DNA of 34,020 nt from Chitinophagales bacterium (GCA_022360175.1 JAKSDI010000284.1:1-34020), one strand, 5' to 3'. Shown: positions 23,416 to 31,872, counted from the stretch's first letter. A program made the numbers and translations. The notes: generated by a model not told the origin, from the letters alone.

Positions 23416-23958
23416 ATGAAAGTTACTGAAGTCGAATTAAACAAGGACTATTTAATTACACAGCAAAGTAAAGAAATTGACTACTCGGATGTATTTCAAA
23501 TTAAGGCTGAATCATTGAATAAATTACCCGAACCCAAAGATTGCATGATTGCCTTTTTTAAGTCCTTTCCTCCCCTTTTCATAAAAATGTTACTTCTTAG
23601 AGAAAGTATCGCTAAAAAGCTCGGACTCAAAACAGCCACTAAAACAACCCAAGAGGAAAGAGAAAAAATTGTAAATGAATTTCAGGGAAATATTGGAGAT
23701 AGCATTGCTATTTTCGAAGTAATTGATAAAAATAAGATTGAGTTACTAACTGGCCAAAAAGACAAACATTTAGATTTCAAATTATCATTTATTAGTTATG
23801 AGAAACAGAATTGTCCAACCATTGAATTGGCAACAACAGTACTCATTCATAATTTTTTAGGAAAAATGTACTTCTTTTTTGTTCGGCCTATCCACCAATT
23901 TTATATGAAGAGAATAATGAAAAGGATGGTAAAGACATTGGAGAATAAGAGCTGGTAA
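23416..23958 (+). CDS. DUF2867 family protein
   Basis: 180 residues, no signal. The order of features fits DUF2867: DYSDVFQIKAES near the start, LLLRESIAKKLGLK, GDSIAIFEVIDKNKIELLTG, QKDKHLDFKLSFI, then a Thr-rich strand and HNFLGKMYFFFVRPIHQFYM near the C-terminus. The biochemical role of DUF2867 is not established as far as I know; it has an SRPBCC-like look with a hydrophobic C-terminal helix. It starts 25 bases past an attC-type GTT, and the next gene begins 18 bases after its stop, so the two probably share one transcript. Confidence 0.75.
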   Translation: MKVTEVELNKDYLITQQSKEIDYSDVFQIKAESLNKLPEPKDCMIAFFKSFPPLFIKMLLLRESIAKKLGLKTATKTTQEEREKIVNEFQGNIGDSIAIFEVIDKNKIELLTGQKDKHLDFKLSFISYEKQNCPTIELATTVLIHNFLGKMYFFFVRPIHQFYMKRIMKRMVKTLENKSW

Positions 23959-23976
23959 CAATTTAGAACCAATCAA

Positions 23977-24609
23977 ATGACGGAAGACGAAAAAATCTTT
24001 AGGGAATATGTATGGAATTCAAATCTTTATGGATCATTGATGAAAGGAAATATTTCAAATCCGTCATTTAATGAAGAAGGAAGACAACAGTCAATCAGAC
24101 TGATCAAAAATATGGTTATTGAAGGGAATGATGATTTAATTGAAAAGCTTTTACAAATCGATAATTGGAGGTCTAAACTATTGGCAAGCTGTTTAATTGG
24201 TTTTAAAAAGAGGGAAAAGTATTTATCTCAGATAGGAGAAAATCTCGTAAAGGGATGTGGTGGAGTAAGCGGGTATTGTTATGCATTCGCCAGGTTTAGC
24301 AATGAAGAATCGATTCATTATCTAACTAAATATCTTGATAAATATTTAGCGTTTGATAAATTTCCGAATGAAAATTTTCAGGACTGGGCATTTAGTTCAT
24401 TAAGATGGATAGACAAAATCAACAATACTAATATTTCAGATTCCTACCTCAAAAAAGATGGATTATGGACCAGGTTTGTAAATTTTGAAATCAAAACTAA
24501 AAAAGCCTGGAAACTAAGTGACTATGCCAGATGGGGTGACTTAGAGGCAATGGACAATCGCTTTGAAGCAATGATGTATTTTTATAGAGACAATTTTGAA
24601 GAAAGATGA
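23977..24609 (+). CDS. Hypothetical helical protein (DUF6000-like)
   Basis: 210 residues, no signal or membrane segment. Helical repeat-like segments carry WRSKLLASCLIGFKKREKY, IGENLVKGCGG, GYCYAFARFSNEESIHYLTK, YLDKYL and WAFSSLRWIDKIN. This resembles DUF6000-type proteins as I remember them (WR...L.a..iG, gYC.aLa, YLd.yL). Function is unknown. It lies 18 bases after the DUF2867 gene. The 72-base spacer after it contains GTGCACGGCTATAGC but no convincing GTT core. Confidence 0.6.
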   Translation: MTEDEKIFREYVWNSNLYGSLMKGNISNPSFNEEGRQQSIRLIKNMVIEGNDDLIEKLLQIDNWRSKLLASCLIGFKKREKYLSQIGENLVKGCGGVSGYCYAFARFSNEESIHYLTKYLDKYLAFDKFPNENFQDWAFSSLRWIDKINNTNISDSYLKKDGLWTRFVNFEIKTKKAWKLSDYARWGDLEAMDNRFEAMMYFYRDNFEER

Positions 24610-24681
24610 GAGCTGTTGTCCGCATTATATTGCAGATTTAGTGCACGGCTATAGCTATCAGCATCAATAAAAAGATCATGC

Positions 24682-25017
24682 ATGAGCAACGATATATTGG
24701 ATGAAGTTGAAAAATATACTGGCCCCCGTACCTGCCCTGAATGTGGTTATCAATTCCCTTTATGGAAATTTGTGAAGCGGTATGTGATGTCATACGGCTT
24801 GTCAAAATGGCCTTGTCATAGTTGCGGTGAATTAATAAAATGCGATTTCATTAAGCTTCAGTTCTTTTGGCTGTTGGGCCTATTGCCTTCTGGTTTTTTA
24901 TTTAGTGTTATGATATCTTACTTTGACCTGGGTGTGCTCAACATTATTTTCCTGACTCCATACTTTGCTTTTGTTTTGATAACATTTCATTACTTAACGT
25001 TCGAAAAAGGTGAGTAG
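24682..25017 (+). CDS. Small zinc-ribbon membrane protein
   Basis: 111 residues. Two Cys pairs, CPECGYQF (from residue 14) and CHSCGEL (from about 45), form a rubredoxin/zinc-ribbon-like metal site. Two hydrophobic segments follow (about 62-82 and 88-105). The protein would bind zinc on the cytoplasmic side and anchor in the inner membrane. No named family is recognised. It begins just after the last uncertain spacer and is 25 bases ahead of the DinB-like gene. Confidence 0.65.
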   Translation: MSNDILDEVEKYTGPRTCPECGYQFPLWKFVKRYVMSYGLSKWPCHSCGELIKCDFIKLQFFWLLGLLPSGFLFSVMISYFDLGVLNIIFLTPYFAFVLITFHYLTFEKGE

Positions 25018-25042
25018 CTAAAAGGTGCCATAAAATCGGCTA

Positions 25043-25531
25043 ATGAAAAAAATATCCTCAATGAATTCAATCGAAATCATCTTATTGAACTTTTCTGAAA
25101 TCAGAAGGCGAAGCATCAAATTATGGAGCGGAATTCCATCCGAATACCTGGATTGGAAACCTGACGAAAATGCTTTCTCTATCATCGAAATGATCAGGCA
25201 TGTTTTAGAAGGCGAACATCTCTTCCACAAAATAATTCAGAACCGGGGAAACTTAGGAAACTATCCATCTCCCTGGGAAGGATTGGAATACACTGATTTG
25301 GAAAACGAGCTGAATTTTGCTAAAACTTATCGAGACGATTTTCTGAATATGATTAGAGGACTGGACGAGTCTGATTTGGCGAACGTAAGAATAGAAAGAA
25401 AAGAGGTAGGGCAAAGCAAAACACTGGGAGATTATCTAAATCGAATTGCTTATCATGAATCCGTCCATACCGGGCAAATGCTGGATTATCTAAGAACCGC
25501 AGGGGTTGATAGGCCAAAAGTATGGGACTAA
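25043..25531 (+). CDS. DinB-family protein
   Basis: 162 residues; Met7 (25061) is an alternative start. The four-helix DinB/YfiT fold is indicated by ILLNFSEIRRRSIKLWSGIP, then RHVLEGEHLFHKII with the first metal His, and YHESVHTGQMLDYL with HxxxH as the other metal ligands. Members bind a divalent metal and many act as thiol-S-transferases (bacillithiol or mycothiol-type) or in stress response; the exact reaction is not readable. The next gene starts 12 bases after its stop, so co-transcription with the quinone reductase is likely, which would fit an oxidative or electrophile stress role. Confidence 0.85.
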   Translation: MKKISSMNSIEIILLNFSEIRRRSIKLWSGIPSEYLDWKPDENAFSIIEMIRHVLEGEHLFHKIIQNRGNLGNYPSPWEGLEYTDLENELNFAKTYRDDFLNMIRGLDESDLANVRIERKEVGQSKTLGDYLNRIAYHESVHTGQMLDYLRTAGVDRPKVWD

Positions 25532-25543
25532 TAAAGGTATAAT

Positions 25544-26149
25544 ATGAAAGTTTTAATAATCTACTCCCATCCAAGTCCAGACTCCTATACATTTGAAATT
25601 TTGCAGAGGCTCAAATCAGCTCTTAGCAAAGAGCAAATAGAATTTGAGGTTTCCGATTTATATGCAATGAATTTCCAAACTGACATGTCGGAAGAAGAAT
25701 ACCAGAGGGAAGGATTTGCAAATCTAAAATTGGCAATTCCAGATGATGTCCTGGCAGAGCACAGAAAAATGGAAGCGGCAGATTGTATAATTTTCATTTA
25801 TCCGGTTTGGTGGAGTGATTGCCCGGCTAAATTGAAAGGCTGGTTTGATAGAGTTTATTCTGTTGGATATGCTTATGGATATGAGGCATCCAGCGAAATC
25901 ACCAAAATGAAACCCATCCAATACGGACTGGTCATTTGCACTGCCGGGCATCCTAACGAATTTCTAAAAGAGATCGGGATTGCCGAAAGTATGCGAAATG
26001 TAATGATAGATGACCGGCTCGGGAAACGATTTAAGAACAAAGAAATGCTTATTTTGGGTGGTACATTGGATAAAGAGAAAGTGAGGCCTATTCATCATCA
26101 CATGATCGATTCAATTGGAAGCAAAATAAAAGAATATTGTACTTCGTAA
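25544..26149 (+). CDS. NAD(P)H quinone reductase-like flavoprotein (PF02525)
   Basis: 201 residues, cytoplasmic. Flavodoxin-like start MKVLIIYSHPSPDSYTFEIL with the FMN/FAD phosphate loop, then the segment FIYPVWWSDCPAKLKGWFDR, characteristic of the NQO/MdaB/YwrO family, followed by the GYAYGY loop. The enzyme reduces quinones or other electrophiles by two electrons using NAD(P)H. It forms a likely two-gene unit with the DinB-like gene 12 bases upstream. The C-terminus ends IKEYCTS. Precise substrate is not decided by the sequence. Confidence 0.88.
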   Translation: MKVLIIYSHPSPDSYTFEILQRLKSALSKEQIEFEVSDLYAMNFQTDMSEEEYQREGFANLKLAIPDDVLAEHRKMEAADCIIFIYPVWWSDCPAKLKGWFDRVYSVGYAYGYEASSEITKMKPIQYGLVICTAGHPNEFLKEIGIAESMRNVMIDDRLGKRFKNKEMLILGGTLDKEKVRPIHHHMIDSIGSKIKEYCTS

Positions 26150-26164
26150 CAGTGCATAATATAG

Positions 26165-26201
26165 TAATGAAATAGCGAATAGTTTTAAACTTATTTCATT
26201 A
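26165..26201 (+). other. Hairpin after the quinone reductase gene
   Basis: TAATGAAATA (26165-26174) pairs perfectly with TATTTCATTA (26192-26201) over a 17-base loop. AT-rich and without a following T-run, so it may be a weak terminator or simply a folded 3' end. Confidence 0.4.
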
Positions 26202-26261
26202 AGACACTGAGTTTTTCGCCATAGGCTACAGCCGTCAGAGAAAGCTTTAGTACAAATGTTC

Positions 26262-26324
26262 AAAGGAGTATAAGTATTATGCTCCCTAGGGGGGCTGTCC
26301 ACAGGACTGAGGGGGATTTTCTAC
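26262..26324 (+). repeat. Intergenic GC-rich repeat, copy 1
   Basis: AGTATAAGTATTATGCTCCC followed by CTGTCCACAGGACTGAGGGGGA. It matches 32722-32783 at roughly three quarters of positions by eye and contains short self-complementary blocks (TGTCC with GGACTG). Such CTCCCT...GAGGGGGA repeats are scattered between genes in many Bacteroidota genomes. No coding potential. Confidence 0.6.
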
Positions 26325-26356
26325 AAAAAAAGCACTTAACCAAAACGATCAACTAA

Positions 26357-26800
26357 ATGGCAACAGAAAGCAATATCACACTTAGACAAGGGCTGGAGCA
26401 ATTCTATACAGAGCATAAGGATTATCTAAGCCATACCCAAAAAGAGATAGCTCCTGAAGCCAAAGCTTTTTTTAAGTCACATGATATCGCTCATGTACTA
26501 TTTGGTTGTGACATCTCCCTTTTTGGTGAAGGTTCAGTAAAAATATGGACCATTTTTGGTACAACTCTTGGGTTTTGGCAGCACATCAGAGGTTATAAAG
26601 AAGCCAATGCCTTTGAACTATCCAAAAACTTCCGTTTTGTAGATTTTGTAAATAATATTCTCAAACTATTAATTTCCATCCCCGTACTAATCCTTAGAGC
26701 AAAGCGCATGCATAAGCCATGGCCCTGGTCGGAGTTTGAGCCTTATTTAGATACTCCTATATCTGAGATACGAAAGGAATTTAACATCCATATATTGTAG
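26357..26800 (+). CDS. Coq4-like protein
   Basis: 147 residues. H42-D43-I-A-H46 followed by 11 residues and E58 reproduces the HDxxHx11E zinc-ligand motif of Coq4, the scaffold/hydroxylation protein of ubiquinone synthesis. The surrounding sequence KAFFKSHDIAHVLFGCD and the later hydrophobic segment (about 100-115) and PWPWSEFEPYLDTPI are compatible with a short Coq4-type protein, which is usually longer. Bacteroidota generally make menaquinone, so the role here is likely different, for instance binding an isoprenoid or lipid. The lipase gene starts 20 bases downstream. Confidence 0.55.
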   Translation: MATESNITLRQGLEQFYTEHKDYLSHTQKEIAPEAKAFFKSHDIAHVLFGCDISLFGEGSVKIWTIFGTTLGFWQHIRGYKEANAFELSKNFRFVDFVNNILKLLISIPVLILRAKRMHKPWPWSEFEPYLDTPISEIRKEFNIHIL

Positions 26801-26820
26801 ACAATACGAATGCACAAACG

Positions 26821-27744
26821 ATGAAAAGAACAGCCCTTCTTCTGCTACTTTTTGCCATCTCAATCCTTTTCCTGTATTTCCGCCAAGATTATTTCCTAAC
26901 AAGCCAGCAAGAGACTCAGGAGTCTATCAATTTTTCATTTCTGCTCAAATGTGCCCGGCTTTGCGAACAATCCTATGAAGCAGAAGATGAATTGGAAAAA
27001 ATCTATGGAGATAAAATTGTAATCAAAAAAGCACTTCCCCAATTTGGCGGTTGGTTTTTCATCCTTGAAGAAAAAACCTCGAAGCAATTGTATATAGTAG
27101 TGAGAGGGACGCCCGTTCCTCAAAATGGCTATAAAAATATGTTGATGGGAATTCTTACAGATGTTGAATTCTCTTTTGAAAAAGATAGCCTTCTGCAATT
27201 AGATTTACACAAAGGTTTTAGAGCAGAAGCTCAAGAAATTTTTCATGCAATCCGGCCAGTACTGGATGAATATCAGCAAAAAGGATATCGCTTCATTATT
27301 ACGGGGCATTCTTTAGGAGGAGCAGTAGCAGGAATCCTAATGTTATATTTCGAACATTATGGTTACGAACCTGAAGCAACTGTAACATTCGGGCAACCCA
27401 AATTTACCAATACCAAAGGCATGGAAAAGTTGCGCAACCATTCTTTGTTTCGAGTATCCAACGCCAAAGACCCTGTAAGCTATTTACCCCCTAGCGATAT
27501 GCTGGATGATTACAAAACTGGTTATCGACATTTTGGAGAAGAGTTGGTTCTGTTTGACAGTATCTTTTTCAGTTACCTCAATAAACAGGAAGCAGAACAA
27601 GGTAATGTAACATCACTCATAGAAAATATAGAAGATGAAAGTGTATGGGAACATCAACTTGAGCACTACATCAATGCATTAAAGAAAAAACTGGAGGCTC
27701 AGGAAGAGGTCCCGTTTGATACCAGAAAACAGTATCTTAAATAA
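26821..27744 (+). CDS. Class 3 lipase
   Basis: 307 residues. An N-terminal hydrophobic segment (about 4-16) acts as a signal or anchor. The lipase_3 domain has GHSLGG with the nucleophile S164, the YIVVRGTPVP oxyanion region, TVTFGQPKFTN and FRVSNAKDPVSYLPP with the catalytic Asp, and a C-terminal HQLEHYINAL that may supply the His. It would hydrolyse acylglycerol or other lipids at the cell envelope. Its stop shares one base with the start of the following gene (TAATG), which indicates tight translational coupling. It follows the Coq4-like gene. Confidence 0.85.
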   Translation: MKRTALLLLLFAISILFLYFRQDYFLTSQQETQESINFSFLLKCARLCEQSYEAEDELEKIYGDKIVIKKALPQFGGWFFILEEKTSKQLYIVVRGTPVPQNGYKNMLMGILTDVEFSFEKDSLLQLDLHKGFRAEAQEIFHAIRPVLDEYQQKGYRFIITGHSLGGAVAGILMLYFEHYGYEPEATVTFGQPKFTNTKGMEKLRNHSLFRVSNAKDPVSYLPPSDMLDDYKTGYRHFGEELVLFDSIFFSYLNKQEAEQGNVTSLIENIEDESVWEHQLEHYINALKKKLEAQEEVPFDTRKQYLK

Positions 27745-28403
27745 TGCTAAAAACTGCCATAAAATACTTCACACAGATCATAGTAGGACTGGCCATTTTA
27801 ATAATCGGGTACCTTTTGATTGCCTTAATCTTGTCAATAATTAGCACCAATCCTGAAAAATTAGACTGTACAAAAGATAAACAAATATTTATATCGAGCA
27901 ATGGAGTTCATTTAGATATAATACTATCAAAAGAAGATTTGAAAGGAGCACTCCCACAAGAATTACAAATAGGTGAAAATGTAAAGTATGTTTCAATTGG
28001 CTGGGGAGACAAAGGATTTTATCTAGAGACTCCGACCTGGAGTGACTTGAAATTTACTACAGCTGCAAAAGCCATGTTTTTAAATAGCGAAACAGCGATG
28101 CATATAACCAATTATCAAAGAGCATATGATGATTGGGTTAAAGTATCCCTATGCGATGAGCAGTTAGAAATATTGAATTCTTACATAATAGCTTCGTTTG
28201 AAAGAGATCAGGAAGGTAAAATAGTAGAGATAAAGAATGCCGGATATACACCTCATGATAAATTTTATGAGGCTAAAGGAAGTTATAGCTGTATCCAGAC
28301 CTGTAATAGCTGGGTAAATGATGGATTAAAAGCAGCAAAAATAGAAACATCCATCTGGTCTCCTTTTGATAAAGGGATTTTACATCAATTGAAGAAAAAG
28401 TAA
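27744..28403 (+). CDS. DUF2459/TIGR02117-type membrane-anchored protein
   Basis: 219 residues. One N-terminal membrane segment (about 12-33). The rest shows FISSNGVHLDIILSKEDL, YVSIGWGDKGFYLETPTW, MHITNYQ and near the end SCIQTCNSWVNDGLKAA, the features of the DUF2459 (TIGR02117) family with its conserved HxD and CNxW parts. The biochemical function is not known to me; an NlpC/P60-like fold has been suggested for related proteins. It overlaps the lipase stop by one base, so the two proteins are probably made together at the envelope. Confidence 0.8.
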   Translation: MLKTAIKYFTQIIVGLAILIIGYLLIALILSIISTNPEKLDCTKDKQIFISSNGVHLDIILSKEDLKGALPQELQIGENVKYVSIGWGDKGFYLETPTWSDLKFTTAAKAMFLNSETAMHITNYQRAYDDWVKVSLCDEQLEILNSYIIASFERDQEGKIVEIKNAGYTPHDKFYEAKGSYSCIQTCNSWVNDGLKAAKIETSIWSPFDKGILHQLKKK

Positions 28404-28450
28404 AAAACACTTACCTGAGCATAAAGCAGATTATTGAAATTCCAGTGGTA

Positions 28451-28610
28451 GTAAGAGAGCATAATTAGGTTGCTTTTTTGGTGGATCAGCTTTTTGCTCA
28501 GATCAAGGCGCGGCGGAGTGTAATAGCCATAGCTATTAACACGAGTACGCAACACAGATATGGGTAAAAAGATGCCACCATAAAAAGATTAATTAAATGT
28601 GCTCTCTTAC
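28451..28610 (+). repeat. 160-bp palindromic element
   Basis: Ends GTAAGAGAGCA (28451-28461) and TGCTCTCTTAC (28600-28610) are perfect inverted repeats. Inside, TAATTA/TTAATTA and CTTTTTTGGTGG/CCACCATAAAAAG pair, and at the centre GTGTAATAGC pairs with GCTATTAACAC. The whole element could fold into one long hairpin. No ORF. It fits a MITE or dispersed intergenic repeat. Bases 28611-28750 contain no identified feature. Confidence 0.6.
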
Positions 28611-28756
28611 TTAATCTCCCATTTTACTGACCGAATACTTCAAAGATAGGGCTCACTGGACTTTCTTCCACCTAAAAAAGAGACATATCACGACTAAAGC
28701 CGTATAATATTCTTCATAATAATTAGAATGAGGAGACATAATTAAAAATCAATCTG

Positions 28757-28840
28757 TATTTTTGCAGCCTAAAAAAATTAGACCACATTTTTTGTAATCC
28801 ATTTCGTGGCAACTGTTGTTAAAAGGAAGCTTCCTTTAAC
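28757..28840 (+). promoter_or_regulatory. Probable acnB promoter and leader palindrome
   Basis: TATTTTTG (28757-28764) matches the -7 consensus TAnnTTTG; no clear -33 TTG is visible. The leader carries GTTAAAAGGAAGCTTCCTTTAAC-type symmetry at 28818-28840, centred on a perfect GGAAGCTTCC, 18 bases before the start codon. It might be an operator or an RNA hairpin affecting translation. Confidence 0.45.
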
Positions 28841-28858
28841 ACCAAAAAGATAATTTTT

Positions 28859-31663
28859 ATGAGCAGATATAATGAATACCTCAAGGAGATTGAAGAAAGA
28901 AAAGGACAGGGACTTCACCCAAAGCCAATTGATGGCGCTGAATTGCTAAGTGAAGTCATTGCACAAATCAAAGATTTAGGTAATGAGCACCGAAAAGATT
29001 CTCTCCATTTCTTTATTTATAATGTGTTGCCAGGAACTACAAGTGCGGCTGGTGTTAAGGCTAAGTTTTTAAAGGAAATTATTCTTGGTGAATCTGTAGT
29101 AGAAGAAATTTCACCTGCTTTTGCCTTTGAGCAATTGTCGCATATGAAAGGTGGGCCTTCTATCAAGGTGTTGTTGGATCTAGCATTGGGTGAGGACGCT
29201 GCGATTGCAAGTGAAGCGGCAGAGGTTTTAAAGACGCAGGTTTTCTTGTATGAAGCAGATATGGAACGTCTGGAAGAAGCGTTCAAAAACGGTAGTGCAA
29301 TTGCTAAAGACATTATTGAGAGTTATGCGAAGGCTGATTTTTTCACCAAGCTTCCAGAAATAGAGGAAGAAATAAAGGTGGTTACTTTTGTTGCTGGTAT
29401 TGGTGATATTTCTACAGATTTACTTTCCCCAGGTAGCGATGCGCACTCCAGATCAGACAGAGAGTTGCATGGTCAGTCTATGTTTGAGCACAATAAAGAG
29501 CAGCAGAACGCGCTCCTGGCACTGCAGGCAGAACACCCTGACAAGAGAATTATGTTGATCGCGGAGAAAGGTACGATGGGGGTAGGTTCTTCAAGAATGT
29601 CAGGTGTAAATAATGTAGCGCTTTGGATTGGTAAGCCTGCAAGTCAGTATGTACCATTTATCAATATTGCTCCGGTAGTAGCTGGTACAAATGGTATTTC
29701 TCCTATATTCCTGACTACTGTTGGTGTAACCGGTGGTATTGGTTTAGACCTCAAAAACTGGGTAAAAAAGTACGACGACGCTGGTAATCTTGTTGTCGAT
29801 GAAGAAGGAGAACCAGTTTTAGAACAAGCATATTCTATTGATACAGGTACGGTTCTCACCATCAATACGAAGACAAAGACGCTGTATAATGGTGATCAGG
29901 AATTGATGGATATTTCTTCCGCTTTCACTCCTCAGAAGATGGAATTCATGAGAGCCGGAGGTTCTTACGCTATTGTTTTTGGTAAAAAACTTCAGGCATT
30001 TGCTGCTAAAACATTAGGAATAGATGTTCCACCAGTTTTTGCTCCATCAAAAGAAGTATCTCATGAAGGACAAGGCCTTACTGCAGTAGAAAAAATCTTT
30101 AACAAAAATGCGGTAGGTACTTCAGGTGCTACGCTACATGCGGGTTCCTATGTTCGTGTAGAAGTGAATATCGTTGGGTCTCAGGATACAACTGGCCTTA
30201 TGACTTCTCAGGAATTGGAGATGATGGCTGCAACGGTGATTTCTCCGATCGTAGATGGTGGTTACCAATCAGGTTGTCACACAGCTTCAGTATGGGATCT
30301 AAAATCTCAGGAAAACATACCAAGGCTAATGAAGTTTATGAATGACTTCGGCCTTATTACTGCTCGCCATCCAGAACACAAATATCATCCAATGACCGAT
30401 GTAATACACAAGGTACTGAATGATATCACTATAGATGACTGGGCAATTATCATTGGTGGGGACTCTCATACAAGAATGTCTAAAGGGGTTGCTTTTGGTG
30501 CTGACTCAGGCACAGTTGCTCTTGCATTGGCTACAGGTGAAGCATCTATGCCGATCCCGGAGTCGGTGAAAGTGACTTTCAAAGGAGAAATGAAGGATTA
30601 CATGGATTTCCGTGATGTAGTACATGCTACTCAATCTCAGATGCTGAAGCAATTCAAAGGAGAGAATGTATTCCAGGGTAGAATTATTGAGGTACACATC
30701 GGAACACTGCCTTCTGATCAGGCATTTACCTTTACAGACTGGACAGCGGAAATGAAAGCGAAAGCTTCTATCTGTATTTCTCAGGATGATACTCTGATTG
30801 AATCACTTGAGATCGCAAAAGGTAGAATCCAGATTATGATCGACAAAGGCATGGACAATGAGAAACAAGTCCTTCAAGGCCTGATTGATAAAGCAAATAA
30901 GAGAATCGACGAAATTACATCCGGTATAAAACCTCCGTTAACTCCTGATGATAATGCTAAATATTATGCAGAATTTGTAGTTGATCTCGACATCATTGAT
31001 GAGCCAATGATTGCCGATCCGGATGTACACAATGAGGATGTATCAAAACGCTATACTCATGATACGATTAGAGAGCTTTCTTACTATGGAGGAGAAAAGC
31101 ATGTAGATCTTGGTTTTGTTGGTTCCTGCATGGTTCACAAAGGGGACATCAAGATTGTTTCCAAAATGCTGAAAAACCTGGAGGAACAATATGGAAAAGT
31201 AGAGTTCAATGCTCCTTTGGTAGTGACCGCTCCTACTTATAATATCATTGACGAACTCAAAGAAGAAGGAGACTGGGAAATGCTACAGAAGTATTCTGGT
31301 TTTGAGTTTGATGATGCAGCTCCAAAGAGTGTTGCTCGTACAGAATACGATAACATCCTGTATCTGGAAAGGCCTGGTTGTAATCTTTGTATGGGTAATC
31401 AGGAAAAGGCAGAAAAGGGAGATACGGTAATGGCTACTTCTACTCGCCTATTCCAGGGACGTGTTGTAAAAGATTCAGATCGCAAGAAAGGAGAATCATT
31501 GCTAGCATCAACACCTGTAGTTGTTCTTTCTGCTATTCTTGGCAGAACACCTACTATTGAAGAATATAAAACTGCAGTGGCAGGTATCAAATTGACTCAA
31601 TTTGCACCTCCTCTTAAGAAGCTAACTTCAAGTCCGATGTCTAATCACAAGATTTCTTACTAG
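28859..31663 (+). CDS. acnB: Aconitate hydratase B
   Basis: 934 residues, cytoplasmic. The N-terminal HEAT-like region (about 1-165; MSRYNEYLKEIEERKGQGLH) and the following swivel-type domain give the AcnB order. The catalytic part has SGCHTASVWDL with C473 and CNLCMGNQ with C841 and C844, the three Cys that hold the 4Fe-4S cluster. IIGGDSHTRMSKGVAFGADSG is the substrate-binding signature. The enzyme interconverts citrate and isocitrate in the TCA cycle, and AcnB-type enzymes often also dehydrate 2-methylcitrate. It is somewhat longer than the 865-residue E. coli enzyme, as usual for Bacteroidota versions. It is transcribed alone and ends in a strong terminator. Confidence 0.97.
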   Translation: MSRYNEYLKEIEERKGQGLHPKPIDGAELLSEVIAQIKDLGNEHRKDSLHFFIYNVLPGTTSAAGVKAKFLKEIILGESVVEEISPAFAFEQLSHMKGGPSIKVLLDLALGEDAAIASEAAEVLKTQVFLYEADMERLEEAFKNGSAIAKDIIESYAKADFFTKLPEIEEEIKVVTFVAGIGDISTDLLSPGSDAHSRSDRELHGQSMFEHNKEQQNALLALQAEHPDKRIMLIAEKGTMGVGSSRMSGVNNVALWIGKPASQYVPFINIAPVVAGTNGISPIFLTTVGVTGGIGLDLKNWVKKYDDAGNLVVDEEGEPVLEQAYSIDTGTVLTINTKTKTLYNGDQELMDISSAFTPQKMEFMRAGGSYAIVFGKKLQAFAAKTLGIDVPPVFAPSKEVSHEGQGLTAVEKIFNKNAVGTSGATLHAGSYVRVEVNIVGSQDTTGLMTSQELEMMAATVISPIVDGGYQSGCHTASVWDLKSQENIPRLMKFMNDFGLITARHPEHKYHPMTDVIHKVLNDITIDDWAIIIGGDSHTRMSKGVAFGADSGTVALALATGEASMPIPESVKVTFKGEMKDYMDFRDVVHATQSQMLKQFKGENVFQGRIIEVHIGTLPSDQAFTFTDWTAEMKAKASICISQDDTLIESLEIAKGRIQIMIDKGMDNEKQVLQGLIDKANKRIDEITSGIKPPLTPDDNAKYYAEFVVDLDIIDEPMIADPDVHNEDVSKRYTHDTIRELSYYGGEKHVDLGFVGSCMVHKGDIKIVSKMLKNLEEQYGKVEFNAPLVVTAPTYNIIDELKEEGDWEMLQKYSGFEFDDAAPKSVARTEYDNILYLERPGCNLCMGNQEKAEKGDTVMATSTRLFQGRVVKDSDRKKGESLLASTPVVVLSAILGRTPTIEEYKTAVAGIKLTQFAPPLKKLTSSPMSNHKISY

Positions 31664-31690
31664 TGTTTTAGGCCTTTACGGGCTATGCTT

Positions 31691-31735
31691 AAAAGCCATA
31701 TACATTCACGGGGTGTTATGTATATGGCTTTTTTT
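31691..31735 (+). terminator. Rho-independent terminator of acnB
   Basis: AAAAGCCATATACAT (31691-31705) pairs with ATGTATATGGCTTTT (31718-31732) over a 12-base loop and runs into a T-tract to 31735. The A-rich left side makes it usable in both directions. Confidence 0.9.
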
Positions 31736-31872
31736 ATGCCTGCTTACACCCCACACCTCAGCTGAAAGTTTTGACCTGTACTTAGAAATAATGCTTTAAA
31801 ATTGGAATTGTATTCTAAACAAGTGTGTTGCTTAGTTGATAAATATTTAATTCTATATCACAGCAATTCACA

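Noticed and set aside
9302-24680. CRISPR array or prophage
   Set aside because: Spacers differ in length and sequence and enclose whole genes; only one phage-like gene is present.
24610-24681. Further cassette spacer before the zinc-ribbon gene
   Set aside because: GTGCACGGCTATAGC hints at one, but there is no GTT core near the start and no good stem.
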